Positions 1-5,537 of a stretch of 5,537 nt of DNA are shown piece by piece (position 1 is the first letter of the stretch; each line of letters starts with the position of its first letter). Source of the stretch: Chlamydia trachomatis (GTDB lineage Bacteria > Chlamydiota > Chlamydiia > Chlamydiales > 2-12-FULL-49-11). The translations under genes and the position numbers were made by a program. The notes below the pieces were generated by a model that saw only the letters and a program-made list of their open reading frames with translations, had not been told where the DNA came from and searched no databases. Where the stretch lies: contig CAMBTZ010000093.1 in assembly GCA_945870925.1 (NCBI GenBank), forward strand, positions 1-5,537, read 5' to 3'.

Positions 1-954
1 TGTGATCGCCTGTTCCGGAGCAAATTTATAAGCAACAGCCCATCTAGGGCTTTTACCTGTATAACCAATCTCTTCTCTTTTTTCAATATCATCAAATTTG
101 ATCACAATTCCATCAATCTCAAAACCAAATGTGCGTCGTTTTATCTCAATTGATTTTGCATAATCTAAAATCTCGGCTACGCTTTTGCAAAGCATTGTCT
201 GCTCTTTTGTAAAAACAGGGAGGCCAAGCGATTTTAAATAAGGGACAATTTCTGATTGCTTTTTTATATCCCCATCGACCACATCATAAATAATTATCGA
301 AAGCTCTCTCTCTTTTGTTTCTAGAGGATTTAATAGCTTCAAAGACCCGGCTGCAGCATTTCGTGGATTTGCATAAACATCTTCACCTGCCTCCTCTTTT
401 TTACCATTTAATTTATGAAATATTTCTAAAGGCATATAGACTTCGCCGCGTACCTCTAAAACATTAGGAATATTATTACCTTTTAAATGGTGTGGCAAAC
501 ATTTAATTGTCCGAACATTCTCAGTAACATCATCCCCTTTTTTTCCATCACCCCTTGTCACAGCTTGAATAAACTCACCTTTCTCATAACGAATCGAAGC
601 TGCAATACCATCGATTTTTAGTTCCGTTGTAAAAGCAAAATCGCTCTCTCCCAAGATCTTTTCCATACGTTTAACAAAATCGGTAAGCTCTTCCTCGGAA
701 TAGGTATTCATAAGTGAAAGCATAGGGCGAGAATGCTCCACCTGCTTAAATCCAACCTGAATATCGCTTGAAACTTTTTGCGTAGGAGAATCTGATTTAA
801 CCCATTCAGGATGTTCTCTTTCAACACCTTCAATCGTCTTGATCAAGTGATCGTATTCGTAATCAGAGATCCTCGGCTTTGTATCTATATAATAGAGCTC
901 ATCATGCCGTTTTACCTCATCAACTAATCTATTGTACTCTTCCTTCTTGCTCAC
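1..954 (-). CDS. ligA: NAD+-dependent DNA ligase LigA, N-terminal 318 residues (3' part beyond left edge)
   Basis: This cytoplasmic enzyme seals nicks between Okazaki fragments and in repair, using NAD+ as AMP donor. My translation gives 318 residues with no stop, about half of a usual protein of roughly 670 residues. An NMN-binding Ia domain (YY at 21-22, then D31, Y34, D35) leads into the adenylation domain. The lysine that takes AMP is K113 in KIDG. Other nucleotidyltransferase motifs are TRGDG (133-137), LEVRGEV (166-172), ANPRNAAAGSL (195-205), EIDGIVIK (279-286) and AYKF with K310. The OB fold, zinc finger, HhH and BRCT domains would lie beyond the left edge. The start is GTG at 954. 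An in-frame TAG at 960-958 forbids any earlier start, and a GAGGTGG ribosome binding site lies 9 bases upstream (964-970), inside glgB. The first 26 bases overlap the end of glgB, so the two are probably translated from one message. The family call is near certain. Confidence 0.97.
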   Translation of the reverse strand, partial: MSKKEEYNRLVDEVKRHDELYYIDTKPRISDYEYDHLIKTIEGVEREHPEWVKSDSPTQKVSSDIQVGFKQVEHSRPMLSLMNTYSEEELTDFVKRMEKILGESDFAFTTELKIDGIAASIRYEKGEFIQAVTRGDGKKGDDVTENVRTIKCLPHHLKGNNIPNVLEVRGEVYMPLEIFHKLNGKKEEAGEDVYANPRNAAAGSLKLLNPLETKERELSIIIYDVVDGDIKKQSEIVPYLKSLGLPVFTKEQTMLCKSVAEILDYAKSIEIKRRTFGFEIDGIVIKFDDIEKREEIGYTGKSPRWAVAYKFAPEQAIT

Positions 955-3109
955 CTTCTAGCACCACCTCAAAAAACATTGTGGCAAGGGCCGGCATTTT
1001 TACACAAAAGCCGCTTTTATCACCTAGTATATGAATCTCTCGATTCAGTCTACCCGATCCTCCATAACGCTCATCGTCGCTATTTAATACTTCGCGAACT
1101 GATTTTACGTTGTGAAGACGAATTACATACTCATCAAACCATGTCGGCGTATAGTTATGAACGCAAACAAGTTTTGAAGAGATCCCCTGCCTTATATAAC
1201 TAATTACAGAGTGATTATAATCTTTGTAGTCAATCCAAGCAAATCCTTTATGGTCAAAATCTATTTGCCAAAGTGCTGGATGACTTAAATAGAAATGGTT
1301 CATCTCTCTAACAAATCTCTTCCACTTTCGCCTGTTTGGATCCATTAAAAGATCCCAATCAAGACTCCCTTTGCAATTCCATTCCCGCCATTCTGCAAGC
1401 TCATAACCCATGAAAAAGAGGTTCTTACCTGGATGCGAAAGGGTAGCGCTATAATAGAGCCTCATTTGGCAAAACTTGTGCCACTCATCCATCGGCATTT
1501 TTTCAAAGAGTGCACCTTTTCCATGAACTACTTCATCATGCGAAATTGGCAAAAGATACCGTTCACTAAAACCATAACAGAAACTTCTTGTTAAATCATC
1601 CATATGATGCTTTCTATAGATCGGATCTTTTTTCATAAATGTTAGAGTATCATTCATCCATCCAATACTCCACTTCATGTCAAAACCTAGCCCATTCCAT
1701 TCAAGCGGCCTTGTCACCCCTTCAAAAAGTGATGCATCTTCTGCGATCATCAATACTCCCGGAAATTTTTGATGTACAATCGAATTAAGATGTTTCATAA
1801 ACTCAATTGCATCTAAATTCTCCTTTCCACCCAAAGCATTTGGCATCCAATAACCACCGCGTCTTCCATAATCAAGATAGAGCATAGATTGAACAGCATC
1901 AACTCTTAGTCCATCGACATGCAATTTATCAAACCAAAAAAGCGCGCTTGCAATCAGAAAATTAGAGACCTCTTTTCGGCCATAGTTAAAAATTCTTGTA
2001 TTCCATTCCGGGTGCCTTCCCATTACAGGATGATCTTTCTCGTAAAGGTGACTTCCATCAAAAAAAGAGAGGGCAAATTCATCATCCGGAAAATGGCCAG
2101 GTGACCAATCTAATATAACTCCAATTTGATGCATATGAAGATGATTGACAAAATACTGAAAATCTTCAAAATTCCCAAACCGACTTGTCGGCGCAAAATA
2201 ACCTGTTGTCTGATATCCCCATGATTCATCCAAAGGATGCTCCATTATGGGCATCAATTCTACATGAGTATATCCCATCTCTTTTATGTAAGGAACAATC
2301 TCACCTGCTAGTTCTTTGTAATTTAAAAATTGATCCCCTTTTTTCATCCAAGAACCAAGATGAACCTCATAAATATTCATCGGACCATTAAGTGAATTTG
2401 TTCTAGTCCGTTTTTCCATCCAATCATGATCTCGAAAATTAAACTGATCGGTTTTAGTAACTATAGCAGCATTATTTGGTCGAAATTCAAACTGATTGCC
2501 ATAGGGATCTGTTTTATAAAAAACATTTCCATACGCTGTACGAATTGCAAATTTATAGAGCATCCCCTTTCTTTGACCCGGAATAAAAATCTCCCAAATC
2601 CCGCTCTCACCAATTTTACGCATCGGATTAACATGCTCTTTCCAATGATTGCAATCTCCAATTAAAGAGACCCTTGTTGCATTCGGCGCCCAAACAGCAA
2701 ATTTAACACCAACAACTCCATCATGCTCAATTGGATGAGCACCAAGAACATCGTATATTCCATAATGAATTCCTCTATGAAAAAGATGAGCATCCACAAA
2801 CGATACAGTTGGGATGAACGCATACGGATCAAATCCTAAATTCCCATCTAAATGAAAGACTCGATAATCTAATTGAGCGGTTTTTTTCGGCACATGATAG
2901 GTAAAAAGACCGGCATCATCAGCTATTCTAAGTGTTACAATTTCACCTAAATATTCAAACTTAAGCTCACTCTTTCTTGGCGCCCAAATTCGAATCACCT
3001 TCTGGCCCGCAGAATCATCATGCAGCCCCAAAAACCTATGCGGATTAGCGTGACTACCACTTTTTAATAAAGCTACTTCATCGCGTAAAGCTGTTAATTC
3101 CTGAGACAT
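929..3109 (-). CDS. glgB: 1,4-alpha-glucan (glycogen) branching enzyme, GH13
   Basis: GlgB cuts alpha-1,4 glucan chains and rejoins them as alpha-1,6 branches during cytoplasmic glycogen synthesis. The 726 residues match the usual full length (E. coli about 728). I see an N-terminal N1 domain (about 20-105), a CBM48 domain (about 131-215, FAVWAPNATRVSLIGD), a GH13 barrel (about 243-605) and a C-terminal beta domain. Catalytic regions are intact: DWSPGHFP (334-341), GLRVDAV with nucleophile D404, MIAED with proton donor E457, and HDEVVHGK (524-531) with D525. Each sits one residue from its E. coli counterpart. The wording GYQTTGYFAPTSR resembles chlamydial GlgB as I recall it. Unusual spots are GDCNHW where GDFNxW is common and MGYELAEWREWN where MGxEFxQxREW is common. 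The ATG at 3109 is the earliest possible start because TAA sits in frame at 3115-3113. No clear Shine-Dalgarno precedes it. It is the middle gene of a minus-strand string, 47 bases after the upstream unknown gene and overlapping ligA by 26. Confidence 0.97.
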   Translation of the reverse strand: MSQELTALRDEVALLKSGSHANPHRFLGLHDDSAGQKVIRIWAPRKSELKFEYLGEIVTLRIADDAGLFTYHVPKKTAQLDYRVFHLDGNLGFDPYAFIPTVSFVDAHLFHRGIHYGIYDVLGAHPIEHDGVVGVKFAVWAPNATRVSLIGDCNHWKEHVNPMRKIGESGIWEIFIPGQRKGMLYKFAIRTAYGNVFYKTDPYGNQFEFRPNNAAIVTKTDQFNFRDHDWMEKRTRTNSLNGPMNIYEVHLGSWMKKGDQFLNYKELAGEIVPYIKEMGYTHVELMPIMEHPLDESWGYQTTGYFAPTSRFGNFEDFQYFVNHLHMHQIGVILDWSPGHFPDDEFALSFFDGSHLYEKDHPVMGRHPEWNTRIFNYGRKEVSNFLIASALFWFDKLHVDGLRVDAVQSMLYLDYGRRGGYWMPNALGGKENLDAIEFMKHLNSIVHQKFPGVLMIAEDASLFEGVTRPLEWNGLGFDMKWSIGWMNDTLTFMKKDPIYRKHHMDDLTRSFCYGFSERYLLPISHDEVVHGKGALFEKMPMDEWHKFCQMRLYYSATLSHPGKNLFFMGYELAEWREWNCKGSLDWDLLMDPNRRKWKRFVREMNHFYLSHPALWQIDFDHKGFAWIDYKDYNHSVISYIRQGISSKLVCVHNYTPTWFDEYVIRLHNVKSVREVLNSDDERYGGSGRLNREIHILGDKSGFCVKMPALATMFFEVVLEGEQEGRVQ
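964..970 (-). promoter_or_regulatory. Ribosome binding site of ligA, embedded in glgB
   Basis: The minus strand reads GAGGTGG here, followed by 9 bases and then the GTG start of ligA. It is the strongest Shine-Dalgarno-like sequence seen in the window and lies within the glgB codons for Glu-Val-Val. It supports the GTG at 954 as the real start and suggests ribosomes load on ligA before glgB translation ends. Confidence 0.7.
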
Positions 3110-3120
3110 AAATTAGGCAC

Positions 3121-3148
3121 ACACAATTAGATTTAAAGTTAATTGTGT
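3121..3148. repeat. Perfect 9-bp inverted repeat in the glgB leader
   Basis: ACACAATTA (3121-3129) and its exact complement TAATTGTGT (3140-3148) flank a 10-base AT-rich centre. It fills most of the 47-base gap between the upstream unknown gene and glgB and ends 11 bases before the glgB ATG. In the minus-strand transcript it could fold into an AU-rich hairpin. It has no GC-rich stem and no following U-run on the minus strand, so it does not look like an intrinsic terminator. An operator or leader hairpin is possible. The repeat is seen directly; any function is inference. Confidence 0.5.
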
Positions 3149-3176
3149 ATATACTGTTATTTTTGAAATTTGTCTA
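3148..3176 (-). promoter_or_regulatory. Possible housekeeping-sigma promoter for glgB
   Basis: The minus strand has TAGACA (3176-3171, five of six matches to the -35 consensus), exactly 17 bases, then TATATA (3153-3148, four of six matches to the -10). Transcription would start near 3141, giving a leader of about 32 bases. The -35 lies inside the last codons of the upstream gene, so glgB could be expressed alone as well as by read-through. AT-rich DNA yields such matches by chance, hence the low confidence. Confidence 0.35.
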
Positions 3177-4137
3177 GATAGGTTATTTGACCAAAAACTA
3201 AAATGATCTCATCTGAAGATTGGAGCATTTTACCTTTTTCTTGAGGACGATGCTTCAAGCGAAAAGAATCGACATCTTTTGGCCAAATAATGGATAGAGG
3301 GCCTGATTGAATCGGAGTGATTTTAAGTTTACGAAGCTTTCTTTTAGTCCATTCGATATCAATAATTGCCTTCGATGTTTTGATACCGATCATTCTACCT
3401 GAGACAAATTGAGCTGTATCAATAAGAATATTGTCATCAACCTCTTTAATAAAAAGAGCACGGATTGATTCATAGGTTTTAAAAAGGATTATAGAAAGTG
3501 ATACCTCAACAGGCATTTCTTTAATATCAAGACCTAAACGCTTATCGGTTGACCTATTTGGAAACAGCATATTTTGAAAATGGTGCTTTATAAAAGAGTT
3601 ATCCAAAACAGGAACCTTGAGATCAACATTGGATGATTCCCCCTTCTGTCCAAGAAAAAAAAGTAGAGGCAAGATCTCTTTTAATTCACACCTTCTATGA
3701 ACAAGATCCCAATCAAGTTTTTTATTCACACCAAGCGAGAGCCTTTCTATATGATTTGAAACAAAAGCAGCATCAGTTTGAATTTCTAAAAATTGATCTT
3801 TTTCTAAAACGCCCTTTTTACCTGCAAAATGATAAGGGATTAAATTACCTCTTTTAAGGGTAATTAAGACGATGTTTTCTATGTGTGCAATTTCAAAATT
3901 AAAATAACCCTCTTTCGCTGTGCCAAAAACCCTAACCACATTTTTCTCTAAATCCTGCTCTATTGTAAAGCCTTCAACAGGCCCAGTAAGATCAAGCTGA
4001 AGAGATGCACTCTCTTCATTTCGAAACATTCTAATCTCAGTTGGATAAGCTTCCACTGCCCAAGTGCTGCATGGAACCATGCATATTTCGCCGGGTTTAT
4101 GGGAAAAAGGTCTAAATCTATCAGCTATTTTAATCAC
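3157..4137 (-). CDS. Conserved protein of unknown function, upstream of glgB
   Basis: I cannot assign a function. The 326-residue product has no signal peptide, no membrane segment and no nucleotide-binding motif that I recognise. It starts with a polar, proline-containing segment (RFRPFSHKPG, 7-16) followed by VPCSTWAVEAYPT (21-33). The rest is mostly alternating hydrophobic and charged residues, suggesting a beta-rich fold, with a likely helical middle (about 131-163, RLSLGVNKKLDWDLVHRR then ILPLLFFLGQ). The C-terminal part (about 256-316: DIEW, then LRKLKITPIQSGPLSI, ending IILVFG) recalls the small beta-sandwich that closes some GH65/GH95-type glycosidases; this is a weak resemblance from memory. 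Position next to glgB recalls C. trachomatis CT865 next to CT866. The GTG at 4137 is the only ATG, GTG or TTG start after the in-frame TGA at 4185-4183. It lacks a Shine-Dalgarno. The next ATG is residue 20 and would remove the RFRPF segment. It is probably cotranscribed with glgB, so a role in glycan metabolism is a guess from context. Confidence 0.85.
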   Translation of the reverse strand: MIKIADRFRPFSHKPGEICMVPCSTWAVEAYPTEIRMFRNEESASLQLDLTGPVEGFTIEQDLEKNVVRVFGTAKEGYFNFEIAHIENIVLITLKRGNLIPYHFAGKKGVLEKDQFLEIQTDAAFVSNHIERLSLGVNKKLDWDLVHRRCELKEILPLLFFLGQKGESSNVDLKVPVLDNSFIKHHFQNMLFPNRSTDKRLGLDIKEMPVEVSLSIILFKTYESIRALFIKEVDDNILIDTAQFVSGRMIGIKTSKAIIDIEWTKRKLRKLKITPIQSGPLSIIWPKDVDSFRLKHRPQEKGKMLQSSDEIILVFGQITYLDKFQK

Positions 4138-4198
4138 AAAAGCATTATATCTACTTTCTTTCTTTAAAAAAAAGGGCAGAATTCATAATATCTATGGC
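4138..4198. promoter_or_regulatory. Divergent promoter region between the unknown gene and marC
   Basis: These 61 bases separate two divergent starts and must hold signals for both unless one lies in coding DNA. The minus strand has a perfect TATAAT (4149-4144), 6 bases from the GTG at 4137. The plus strand has only weak candidates such as CATAAT (4184-4189). Three tandem CTTT units (4154-4165) followed by eight A residues (4166-4173) make a bendable tract between them. No good -35 is visible at the right spacing in either direction. Confidence 0.4.
4144..4149 (-). promoter_or_regulatory. Perfect -10 box (TATAAT) for the unknown gene
   Basis: TATAAT on the minus strand would place transcription start at or within a base or two of the GTG codon at 4137. 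The region 17 bases further upstream is a run of T, not a recognisable -35. If real, the message would be almost leaderless, which fits the lack of a Shine-Dalgarno. Confidence 0.35.
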
Positions 4199-4831
4199 AT
4201 GTCAATTTTCGCAGCAGCATTCTCGCTATTTCTTGTTTATAATATTTTAGGCAACCTTGCCTTTTATATGGCCCTTTTAAAATCATTTTCTCCAAGAAGA
4301 CAAAAAATTATATTAATTAGAGAGATGGTTATTGCCCTAGCTCTCCTCCTCTTATTTGGATTTTTTGGCGAAAATATTATGAACTTTTTAGGAATTACCC
4401 ACGGCATCATTGGTATTGCTGGTGGCGTCCTCCTTTTTATCGTTGCCCTTACAATGGTTTTTCCAAAGCAGAGCTCTCAACCTCAAGCAGAACTTGCCCA
4501 AGAACCCATGATCGTCCCTATCGCAATCCCCGGAATGGCCGGCCCTGGAAGCCTTTCTGCTGTAATGCTTTACGCAACACAGTATGCCGAGCCCTGGAAA
4601 ATGCCACTCATTATCATCCTTGCCTGGGTCCCCTCACTTATCATCCTCCTCACAGCCTCCTCCATTAAAAAATACATCGGCGAAAAAGGGCTCATTGCCT
4701 TCGAACGCTTCGGCGGCCTCCTCATGTGCCTCATCTCCGTCCAAATGATCGCCTCCGGCATCATCCAACAAGTCAAAATCAACTTTGACTGCCCCACAAA
4801 GCCCGCACAAGAACTCGTAATACCCAACTAA
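4199..4831 (+). CDS. MarC/YhgN-family integral membrane protein
   Basis: The family consists of inner-membrane proteins with about six helices. It was once linked to multiple antibiotic resistance, a link later withdrawn, and its transport substrate is not established. From ATG 4199 the protein has 210 residues, close to the usual 200-220. Likely membrane segments are about 4-26, 39-59, 68-88, 104-126, 135-153 and 171-190. Family wording is clear: EPMIVPIAIPGMAGPG (102-117) and GEKGLIAFER (161-170) match YhgN-type proteins. The normally conserved DPLGN near the N terminus reads NILGN (15-19). An open frame runs upstream to 4064, but I chose 4199 because MSIFAAAFSLFLV aligns with the family start and the extension overlaps the divergent gene. 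No Shine-Dalgarno lies close; AAAAGGG at 4170-4176 is 22 bases away. The last 350 bases are C-rich and G-poor, unlike the other half. It converges on radC. Confidence 0.9.
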   Translation: MSIFAAAFSLFLVYNILGNLAFYMALLKSFSPRRQKIILIREMVIALALLLLFGFFGENIMNFLGITHGIIGIAGGVLLFIVALTMVFPKQSSQPQAELAQEPMIVPIAIPGMAGPGSLSAVMLYATQYAEPWKMPLIIILAWVPSLIILLTASSIKKYIGEKGLIAFERFGGLLMCLISVQMIASGIIQQVKINFDCPTKPAQELVIPN

Positions 4832-4841
4832 ACTATTTTAT

Positions 4842-5510
4842 TTAGAGCAGGTTGTTGTCTTTAAAAGAGAAGTAGCTTTGACCCGCTAGAATTAGGTGGT
4901 CTGCTAAGGGAATTCCAAGGATTTCACCGCATGATTTAAGAAGTTTTGTGAGGCGAAGATCGTCTGCAGATGGAGTTGTATCGCCGCTTGGATGATTGTG
5001 GGCGATGATGAGAGTTTGGGCGTGGTTGCGGAGGGCTGGGTTAAAGACTTCGCGGGGGTGAATGAGCACTTGGGTTAGAATTCCACGGCCGATAATTTCT
5101 CGATGGAAGGGTTTTAATTTTGCATCTAGAAGAAGGACTGCCAAAAGCTCTTGTTTTTCACCATAAAACAGATCAATAAGTGCTTTATGCGCTTCAATAG
5201 AAGAAATAATAGGGAGGCGCTCCTCTTTTGTGGTGGCTAAAAGTTTTTTAGCTAGACCAAAGACAGCTTTTAGCTCTATAGCTTTTGCTTTTCCAATTCC
5301 CTTTATTTGCGTTAGGTCTGAAATGGATGCATCAACAAGGGATTCTAATGAGCCAAAATAATTCAGGAGCATTTCCCCAAGATCGATTGCAGAAATACCA
5401 CGTGTCCCGCTCCCTAAAATTATAGCTAGAAGTTCACTTACTTTAAGAGCGCTTACGCCATGTTCAAGAAGCCTCTCTCTAGGCCTCTCCTCTAGCGGTA
5501 TGTTCATCAT
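4842..5510 (-). CDS. radC: RadC family JAMM/MPN-domain protein (UPF0758)
   Basis: RadC proteins carry a putative zinc metalloprotease-like JAMM domain. The old DNA-repair role came from an allele later shown to be recG, so the true function is unsettled. The 222 residues are full length. The N terminus has the family opening RPRERLLEHGVSALKVSELL (9-28) and ILGSGTRG (31-38). A helix-hairpin-helix follows (about 66-90, IKGIGKAKAIELKA), suggesting DNA contact. The JAMM site is complete: H171-x-H173 in HNHPSG, seven residues, S181, two residues, D184, with E121 as the probable catalytic glutamate. The ATG at 5510 is followed directly by a second ATG. An AAGG ribosome binding site 12 bases upstream favours the first. 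Its stop lies 10 bases from that of convergent marC. The coding strand of its 3' half is C-rich, mirroring marC. Confidence 0.95.
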   Translation of the reverse strand: MMNIPLEERPRERLLEHGVSALKVSELLAIILGSGTRGISAIDLGEMLLNYFGSLESLVDASISDLTQIKGIGKAKAIELKAVFGLAKKLLATTKEERLPIISSIEAHKALIDLFYGEKQELLAVLLLDAKLKPFHREIIGRGILTQVLIHPREVFNPALRNHAQTLIIAHNHPSGDTTPSADDLRLTKLLKSCGEILGIPLADHLILAGQSYFSFKDNNLL

Positions 5511-5513
5511 AAA

Positions 5514-5526
5514 AAGGTATTACCTT
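5514..5526. repeat. 13-bp palindrome over the radC ribosome binding site
   Basis: AAGGTA (5514-5519), one central base and TACCTT (5521-5526) form a perfect palindrome ending 3 bases before the first radC ATG. On the radC message the upstream arm carries the AAGG Shine-Dalgarno, and a 4-bp AAGG/CCUU stem with a 5-base loop could partly hide it. It could also be a small operator. It is short enough to be chance. Confidence 0.3.
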
Positions 5527-5537
5527 GTGTTCAAGCT

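Noticed and set aside
1..954. Left-edge frame as a truncated pseudogene of ligA
   Set aside because: The frame is open to the last base and all adenylation motifs are intact; it is cut only by the window edge.
979..2665. Several plus-strand open frames of 60-80 codons, and a minus-strand frame at 2461-2661
   Set aside because: They are shadows of glgB: no ribosome binding sites, no family resemblance, and glgB is intact across them.
3121..3148. Inverted repeat before glgB read as an intrinsic terminator of the upstream gene
   Set aside because: The stem is almost all A-U and is followed by GUGCC, not a U-run.
3633..3857. Plus-strand open frame of 74 codons
   Set aside because: It lies fully antisense to the conserved hypothetical gene and has no recognisable features.
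4194..4196. ATG just before marC as an alternative start
   Set aside because: It is in another frame and reaches a stop within about 20 codons.
4064..4198. N-terminal extension of the MarC reading frame to an ATG at 4064
   Set aside because: It overlaps the start of the divergent gene by 74 bases, adds charged residues not seen in the family, and the family-like N terminus begins at 4199.
4570..4827. Minus-strand open frame of 85 codons opposite marC
   Set aside because: It is the complement of the C-rich 3' half of marC, where stops are scarce; the product has no recognisable domain.
4828..4845. CTAAA...TTTAG inverted repeat spanning both stop codons as a bidirectional terminator
   Set aside because: The 5-bp stem is AT-rich and its main content is the two TAA stops themselves; it lacks a GC stem and U-tract.

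Overview
The window looks like ordinary chromosome of a member of the Chlamydiae, probably a non-Chlamydiaceae ('environmental') lineage. The best evidence is the glycogen branching enzyme. Its catalytic-domain wording, for example the GYQTTGYFAPTSR stretch, matches what I remember of chlamydial GlgB far better than the enterobacterial form. Directly upstream of it is a conserved protein of unknown function, in a position that recalls the C. trachomatis CT865-CT866 pair. The assignment rests on memory of families, not on a search. The DNA is fairly AT-rich, falling to about 27% GC in the 60 bases from 3841. I see no mobile element, RNA gene, CRISPR array or phage gene. The window is almost entirely coding, and no gap exceeds about 60 bases.

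Layout. Positions 1-4137 hold a minus-strand gene string read right to left: a conserved hypothetical protein (3157-4137, GTG start), glgB (929-3109) and the first 318 codons of ligA (954 down to the left edge). The first two are 47 bases apart. The last two overlap by 26 bases, and the ribosome binding site of ligA lies inside glgB. A 61-base divergent spacer (4138-4198) separates this string from a plus-strand MarC/YhgN-family membrane protein (4199-4831). That gene converges on a minus-strand radC (4842-5510), with only 10 bases between the two stop codons. The last 27 bases are the radC leader.

How the genes relate. GlgB places alpha-1,6 branches in glycogen, and the upstream unknown is probably cotranscribed and may also act on glycan. 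LigA is the essential NAD-dependent replicative ligase, and its coupling to glgB looks like gene packing rather than shared function. MarC and RadC are conserved families without a settled molecular role.

Points worth a second look are the 26-base glgB-ligA overlap, the unknown glgB neighbour, an inverted repeat on the predicted glgB start site, a possible leaderless GTG start, a degenerate DPxGN motif in MarC, and a sharp C-to-G strand-composition flip at the marC/radC convergence. I did not find a clearly novel multi-gene system.
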